46,240 nt of DNA from Deltaproteobacteria bacterium (GTDB taxonomy: Bacteria > Desulfobacterota > Binatia > HRBIN30 > CADEER01): the NCBI GenBank assembly GCA_029262455.1, contig JAJCZJ010000037.1, positions 1 to 46,240 on the forward strand, given 5' to 3'. The position numbers and the translations under genes are program-made. Below the pieces are notes generated by a model, which was not told the DNA's origin, ran no database searches, and worked only from the letters and a program-made list of their open reading frames with translations. Of the stretch, positions 42,601 to 46,240 are shown one piece after another; within the stretch, counting starts at the first letter, position 1; the number at the start of each line of letters is the position of its first letter.

Positions 42601-44935
42601 GCGAGCCGTCAGCCGGCCATTGGCCGAACTCTCGGCATCACAACTCTTGGACTACTCGATCAGTTCCGAAGTCGGCGGCGACGGTATGACGTCCGAGGAC
42701 GGCGTCATCAAAGTCAACGACACGTTCAGCCTGCTGACGCCGCCGAACTTCAAAGGGGTCGTCGAGGCGGTCGGTCCGGGAGTCTCCGCAGTGCAGGCAA
42801 CTTTCAAGATGGAATGCCTCGGCGAGGCAAGCGACTCAATGCTGGTCTGGGTCGTGCCGGCACTCGACGGCATGGAGGTCCGCAACGAGCTCGACCTATT
42901 CGAAGACCCGGTCGAGCTCGATGTCGGCGAGACCCGCAAGCTGCACGCCGTCGGGAGATTCACTCTGCTCAACGACTGGGACATTACGTTCAAGGTGCCG
43001 CGCGGTGGCACCGCGCGCCAGGTGCTCGACGGTATCCTCAAGCTCGGCCTGCTGCCGAACATGACCTCGGGGACAATTGCCATCCCCGACGACGGCCAGC
43101 CTCTGGTCGACGGCTTCTATCGCGGTGGCAATGTGTTCCTCGGCTTCGACTACACCATCGACCTCGCCACCCCACGCCTCACCATCGATCAATTGCGAGC
43201 GCAGATCGTCATGCCCGAGCTGGCCCCGCTGCTTACGACCGCGGCTTGGAAGCTCAACGTCAACCATCCGGCTCCCGAGGTCCCGCCCGGGCGACAAGTA
43301 GTGGATCTCGCGCCCTCTGACCCTCGTGTGCTGGACGAGTCGAGTGGCGTCTTCCTCGATATCGAGGGGCTCGAACCCGGCACAGGCCAGTTACTCGTCG
43401 ACTCGTGTTTCCCTGCGAGTTCGTCACCCGCTCCGAGCGACTTCAATGGAATTCGCGTCTCCGACTGTCGGCCACAGATCTCAGGTCAAAAGTTTCAAGA
43501 TCGCGATGGCGACGGCGCCCTGGACCCTGGCGAGTCGGGGCTCAATGGCTGGACGATTGAGCTGTTCGACGGTGCGGGAAACTCGCTGCGGACCACGGTC
43601 ACCCGCAACATTGACGGTCTGGATGGGCAGTACGACTTCGGCACGGTTCCGCTAGACCCAGCTTGGAAGGAGCTCATCGTCCGTGAACGCGCACAACCGG
43701 GCTGGATTCCATGGGCGCCGGGCCGAGAGAAAGTCACCTTCAACATCGTCGAGCTGATCAACACACTCGACTGCCCGGATGCGATCGGCGCCGATTTCGC
43801 CAACGTATGCCAAGTACCGGTCAACGGAATCAAGTTCCTCGACACCAACGCCGACGGAGTCCGCCAACCGGCTTCAGAGCCGGGGCTCAATGGCTGGATC
43901 ATCGAGGTCCTCGACGGCGCCGGCAACGTCATCGGCACCGACACGACCAAAACCATCGACGGACGGATTGGCCGCTACGAGATCCTCGTCGCCCCGGTTG
44001 AGGACGACGGTCCGTATACGGTACGAGAACGACTGCGAGACGGTTGGTTAGTAACAGCACCCCCCGGTGGCAGCACAACGCTGGACTCTATCGAGCTCTG
44101 TCCCGAGGACTACATCGTCAACTTCGGGAACAACGACGCAGCGCCGACGCCGACAGCGACGTCCACGCCCACCATGACCCCGACCGCCACACCAACCAAT
44201 ACGCCAACCGTCACACCGTTGGGCCCAGCGATCGTCAAGATCGACCCGATCTATGCCGTCCAGGGCAGTCGTCGCCTCGAGCTGGTGATCGACGGCTACA
44301 ATTTTGAACCCGGCGCGGTCATCACCCTGGAGCCCTCGGAAGGCGTCCGCGTCATTCCGCCGCGACCGCCGAACTTCGGATTTGAAGGACCGACCAAACT
44401 GATCGAATACATCGACGTCGACGAAACGGCGCCGGTCGGAAAGCGGCAGATGTTCGTCACCAACCCGAGCCAAGAGAGCGGCGGCGTTCCACCGTTCAAC
44501 ACCTTCCTAATCACCGCCTTCGATCCTGGCCTATGCGCCGGCGACTGCGACCGCGACGAGCTAGTCACCTCGAGCGAGTTCGAGATGGGCACGCGGATGG
44601 CGTTCGACCTCGACCTCCTCGGCGTCTGTCCGGAGTTCGATCGCGATCGCGATGGCCGCATCCGCGCCGCCGAACTCCTCCAGGCCTTGACCAGGGCTGC
44701 CGACGGTTGTCCCGAGGTGCCGAACTGTTGCGTCGAACGCGCGACGAGCGGCTGCGAGGCCGTCGCCTGCGAAGATTGCGTTTGTAGCCAGGACTTCTTT
44801 TGCTGCGCCGAGCGATGGGACCGCACCTGCCTCGATATTGCATTCGGGTCGTGCGAGGCGAGCTGTCAATGTAACGACATCGGGGTCTCACCACCCCCAC
44901 TCTTGATCTTCGAAGACTTCGACGACGAGCAGTAG
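39638..44935 (+). CDS. Giant secreted adhesin-like multidomain protein (CARDB, DUF4215, SdrD-B, TIG, EF-hand)
   Basis: 1765 residues from ATG 39638; ATG 39734 would give a standard signal peptide ([23 protein letters not shown]), and neither start has a clear ribosome binding site. In order: an N-terminal domain; a TPT linker; two CARDB domains (about 253-485, [19 protein letters not shown] and [19 protein letters not shown]), each ending in EESNEFNN-type repeats; a prepeptidase-like domain; a long Thr/Pro linker (about 605-685); two DUF4215-type Cys units; a large unassigned middle; two SdrD-B-like Ig domains ([33 protein letters not shown]); a second TPT linker; a TIG domain; an EF-hand pair ([27 protein letters not shown]); and a Cys-rich tail. 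Surface adhesion and calcium binding are inferred. Confidence 0.9.
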   Translation: MDSMRPKGSLTASTSSSGDKVARARRRCFRLSMRTATTLNSWLLHSIVGVWFLAMPAVTPAHAGAFLWDPEPPVFVAERAESGFAAASEQDKCISTLSLSNHIVTYTDPVTKVEINSEMSYTIEPCPGSSNEICVEISAPTASGHRGAFAGLSIGFSVGLSGTTPPVFNQLFFGALAIEPGGSPASISGQPVSGRIEIPPESQSFRLEVRGDLGVWLNLDYTRACVGPECPSTPTPTNTPPPTRTPSPSPTRPLPDLRAIRVHLRTELNAGDELAAPATGEEVYFHVDYRVTTPDNEDLTFGVRAVLDGQTFCSGSTTSPANQGQSIWCTTPWTVTSGTHTLQWVLDPDQQIKESNESNNSASTSWTAGVEDLVATEAFFRSGLNSGEEMIAPRTGEPAYAHFRYTLKGSGTAPIPIPRIAIIDGSTVCEGTGATQPGSFITWCTIPWTPTTGPHTLEWRLDPDDEIEESNEFNNHKVLDFTSEPAPTEPELTDLSCPSTTLADQLIQGGQRRYRLNLTAPTEIDLSVACPNGCGWFTENRCCRGLALSDFVIQVRNSSGNLVCNAPASVNCALQPGRYEATIAEFDSVQDPEPRVDLICRDLPTFTPTQTPTSTPSATPTHTPTHTPTKTPTETPTHTPTSTPSATPTQTPTATPSDTPTPTPTWTPTDTATNTPTATPTDTPQTCGNGMIDADEECDDASANSDRVPNACRTDCTLPTCGDKVIDSAPSYGEDCDDGNTSDGDGCPASCKFGITLSPRLLQGLHLCGSTPREIEVRETGTNRLITSDPDVSFRWIDGGLAAAVFDEVAARLRAAAKPDTLNLIRAGIEVDKPNGMVKFLSPGFNVLQAVRTLPDRTETSNYAIVMAGDFLEVSSLKIEPVAALGGAAATMAESANKAIKSIRGAKGGNLIDDPLMILFATGQICGSLNVDLLGSTGATKVRSLTFNVLGGQVGDVDLINALEPLIQLGGVALGGRLGVGAFAEWLARAVSRPLAELSASQLLDYSISSEVGGDGMTSEDGVIKVNDTFSLLTPPNFKGVVEAVGPGVSAVQATFKMECLGEASDSMLVWVVPALDGMEVRNELDLFEDPVELDVGETRKLHAVGRFTLLNDWDITFKVPRGGTARQVLDGILKLGLLPNMTSGTIAIPDDGQPLVDGFYRGGNVFLGFDYTIDLATPRLTIDQLRAQIVMPELAPLLTTAAWKLNVNHPAPEVPPGRQVVDLAPSDPRVLDESSGVFLDIEGLEPGTGQLLVDSCFPASSSPAPSDFNGIRVSDCRPQISGQKFQDRDGDGALDPGESGLNGWTIELFDGAGNSLRTTVTRNIDGLDGQYDFGTVPLDPAWKELIVRERAQPGWIPWAPGREKVTFNIVELINTLDCPDAIGADFANVCQVPVNGIKFLDTNADGVRQPASEPGLNGWIIEVLDGAGNVIGTDTTKTIDGRIGRYEILVAPVEDDGPYTVRERLRDGWLVTAPPGGSTTLDSIELCPEDYIVNFGNNDAAPTPTATSTPTMTPTATPTNTPTVTPLGPAIVKIDPIYAVQGSRRLELVIDGYNFEPGAVITLEPSEGVRVIPPRPPNFGFEGPTKLIEYIDVDETAPVGKRQMFVTNPSQESGGVPPFNTFLITAFDPGLCAGDCDRDELVTSSEFEMGTRMAFDLDLLGVCPEFDRDRDGRIRAAELLQALTRAADGCPEVPNCCVERATSGCEAVACEDCVCSQDFFCCAERWDRTCLDIAFGSCEASCQCNDIGVSPPPLLIFEDFDDEQ
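41458..41690 (+). repeat. In-frame ACNCCGACN simple repeat encoding a Thr/Pro linker
   Basis: About 230 bp of degenerate 6-bp units coding (T-P-T/S/A-x) repeats inside the giant protein; a shorter block lies at 44140-44220. Such sequence is prone to length change by slippage. Confidence 0.8.
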
Positions 44936-45211
44936 AGGAAGAAGAAGTCCCACTCAACTTTGGATTGCCGACCGCAACGAACTGGGAAGAAAGGGGGACA
45001 GGCACCTATTATCACTTGGGGATGGCGAAGAGCGCGATGGATACGATCGAAGGCCTGCGCCGAAGGGGTATCTTCGCGTCGTAGGAGCAGCGCCGAACAA
45101 AATCGCTCAAAGAGACATCGCGAATATCGAGTTCGGTCTTGAGCGGAGACGAGAAATCCGGGAACAGGCCCCGGTGGGTTTGAGGATCTGTATCATACTT
45201 GGAGCCTGTTG

Positions 45212-45600
45212 GGGTCGGACCAACTCAAGTAGAAAGAATCATTGAATAATGCGGTGGGAATGGCGTCTAATTCGGACGTAGGGCTAGGGCCGCCATTTTG
45301 TCCCTCGAATGGTCGGTCTATGGAGGTCTGCGATGCCCCGAGCCTTTCGACACAGGATTCCTGGACAGGTCTGGCACACTACGGGCGGTGCCACCGCCTT
45401 CACTTCCTGTTGAAGTTCGCCCGCGACCGACGACGCTGGGTGTCGTGGTTGTACGAGGGGCGAAAGCGCTACGGGCTGTGCGTGCTGAACTATCAGGTCA
45501 CCTCGAACCACTTCCTATGCGCAGCTGCGCATAACGCACCGCTTGCGATCGCTGTCGGGCGGCGGAGTTTCGTGGAGCGAGTGCAGCAGGAGCAACTCGG
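45212..45600 (+). mobile_element. Element E: left-end relic of the RAYT/TIR family with a decayed transposase
   Basis: Left end GGGTCGGACCAACTCAAG (45212-45229), followed by the same roughly 200 bp as element A. The transposase frame begins at ATG 45333 (MPRAFRHRIPGQVWHTTG), shifts, and continues HFLLKFARDRRRWVSWLYEGRKRYGLCVLNYQVTSNHF. It then jumps across an internal deletion to SFVERVQQEQLG and ends at about 45600; the right terminal repeat is lost. The 44936-45211 gap before it shows only a GGGGGACAGGCACC motif (44995). Confidence 0.78.
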
Positions 45601-45716
45601 CCCACTTCTATCAACTCGCCGACTTTTCGGCCACGCTTCTAGCCGGAATTCTACTTGAGTGTCCTCATTGATCGTGAGCATGCTTTTAGGCAACGAGCGA
45701 CGGTAGGGGGAAAGCG

Positions 45717-46121
45717 ATGAAACACCTTTCAGCAGTGTGCGCAGCCCTAGGGGTGTCTGCACTCTTCGTCAGTTTCGCATGGGCCGAGCGCAACCCGCCT
45801 AAGAAGGCGAACAAACATCAAGTTTCACTGGTTCAGGCAGTAGAGGCTTGTGCGGTGGGATCCGCGAATACCACCGAGCCGGGCATCCTTGCCATTCCGG
45901 CCTGCGACCCAGTAGTGCCGTCGGATTCGGGCTGTGTTTTTGGGGCGAAGGGGGCGGGGCGAATCAAAGCCAAGTCCAAGACAGACATTGCGCTCCAGGT
46001 GAAGGTGAAGGGGGTCGATGCTGGCTGCGACGGGCAGCAGCTTTGTCTTGCAATGGATTTCACCTCGGTGAGGAACAACTGCGCATCGGCGGGTGATTGC
46101 TGTCATTTCTCACGAGCATGA
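45717..46121 (+). CDS. Secreted Cys-containing protein, probably 3'-truncated by an insertion
   Basis: ATG 45717 has AGGGGGAAAG upstream. 134 residues: signal peptide (LSAVCAALGVSALFVSFAWA), then VEACAVGSANTTEPGILAIPACDPVVPSDSGCVFGAKGAGRIKAKSKTDIALQVKVKGVDAGCDGQQLCLAMDF, a beta-rich domain with paired Cys. I do not know its function. After GDC the frame runs into TGTCATTTCTCACGAGCATGA, where the TGA stop falls inside a repeated unit that looks like an insertion-sequence end; the natural C-terminus is therefore probably lost. Confidence 0.65.
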   Translation: MKHLSAVCAALGVSALFVSFAWAERNPPKKANKHQVSLVQAVEACAVGSANTTEPGILAIPACDPVVPSDSGCVFGAKGAGRIKAKSKTDIALQVKVKGVDAGCDGQQLCLAMDFTSVRNNCASAGDCCHFSRA

Positions 46122-46240
46122 CCCACCCCGGAGGAAGTTTTTCTCACGGGATGACCCAGGGGGCGAAGCGAAATTCTCACGGCATGACCCACCCCTGAGG
46201 TGAGGCGGCCTTGAGGGTCGCCGAGTCCACACCCGAGGCG
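46101..46240 (+). mobile_element. Probable left end of an IS21-like element, cut by the window edge
   Basis: Starting with TG at 46101, three copies of TTCTCACG-x-ATGACCCA occur at 46107, 46141 and 46174, spaced 34 and 33 bp, some followed by CCCC. Multiple repeats at the ends and TG termini are features of IS21-family elements. No transposase is visible before the window ends, so the assignment rests on the repeats only. Confidence 0.45.

Noticed and set aside
41938-43320. 460-residue Arg-rich frame
   Set aside because: A shifted-frame shadow of the giant protein; Arg/Gly/Pro bias is typical of GC-rich shadows.
1-46240. tRNA, rRNA or known riboswitch
   Set aside because: No tRNA-like cloverleaf with GTTCRA loop and CCA-side stem, no rRNA segment and no recognisable riboswitch core was found by eye.

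Overview
The window reads like a high-GC chromosome segment of an uncultured bacterium of the old deltaproteobacterial type (Myxococcota, or more likely Binatota/Binatia). This rests on gene content only. There are many secreted or lipid-anchored multidomain proteins, Cys-rich 'CGDG...CDDGN...GDGC' (DUF4215) repeats, threonine/proline 'TPT' linkers, a C-terminal EF-hand pair followed by a Cys-rich tail, LVIVD and TolB-like propellers, YtcJ-like amidohydrolase lipoproteins and a copper type II monooxygenase-like protein. No rRNA, tRNA or CRISPR array was recognised. The taxon is an inference.

Layout. (1) 1-10078, plus strand: four tightly spaced genes form a likely secretome operon: a Cys-rich protein ending in a metzincin zinc site (5' end outside the window), a HEAT-like exported protein, a 1184-residue propeller protein and a 909-residue protein with four DUF4215 repeats and a C-terminal membrane anchor. 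(2) 10262-14081, minus strand: a TolB-propeller/TPR protein with one heme site and a beta-helix lipoprotein. (3) 15091-18578, minus strand: an operon of GDPD lipoprotein, FkbM methyltransferase and amidohydrolase lipoprotein, the last two overlapping by 4 bp. (4) 18901-25255, plus strand: an unknown protein, a copper monooxygenase-like protein with a CX4CH heme motif, a DUF3817 membrane protein and a patatin-like phospholipase. (5) 26459-31008: a small lipoprotein, a somatomedin-B-like/hydrolase-like exported protein coupled to a membrane-anchored protein, and a convergent second amidohydrolase lipoprotein behind a shared hairpin. (6) 31828-39400, accessory zone: a winged-helix fragment, tgt, a small zinc-ribbon gene, a membrane protein/XRE regulator pair, a Fic protein, an acyl-CoA synthetase broken into two opposed pieces, a VapBC module and transposase debris. 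(7) 39638-44935: a 1765-residue adhesin-like protein. (8) 45212-46240: another transposase remnant, and a secreted-protein gene cut by what looks like the end of an IS21-like element.

The most unusual theme is a dispersed family of decayed elements at 20.3, 25.5, 35.2, 39.2 and 45.2 kb. They share sequence derived from a Y1/REP-associated transposase (RAYT) and have matching terminal inverted repeats (GGGTCGGACCAACTCAAG and its complement). One carries a truncated IS1634-type transposase just inside the terminal repeat, and CCCGGGACAG palindromes lie beside two others. They look like MITE-like, internally deleted relics. The most plausible undescribed functional unit is the translationally coupled membrane protein/XRE pair at 33975-35128, next to Fic and VapBC.
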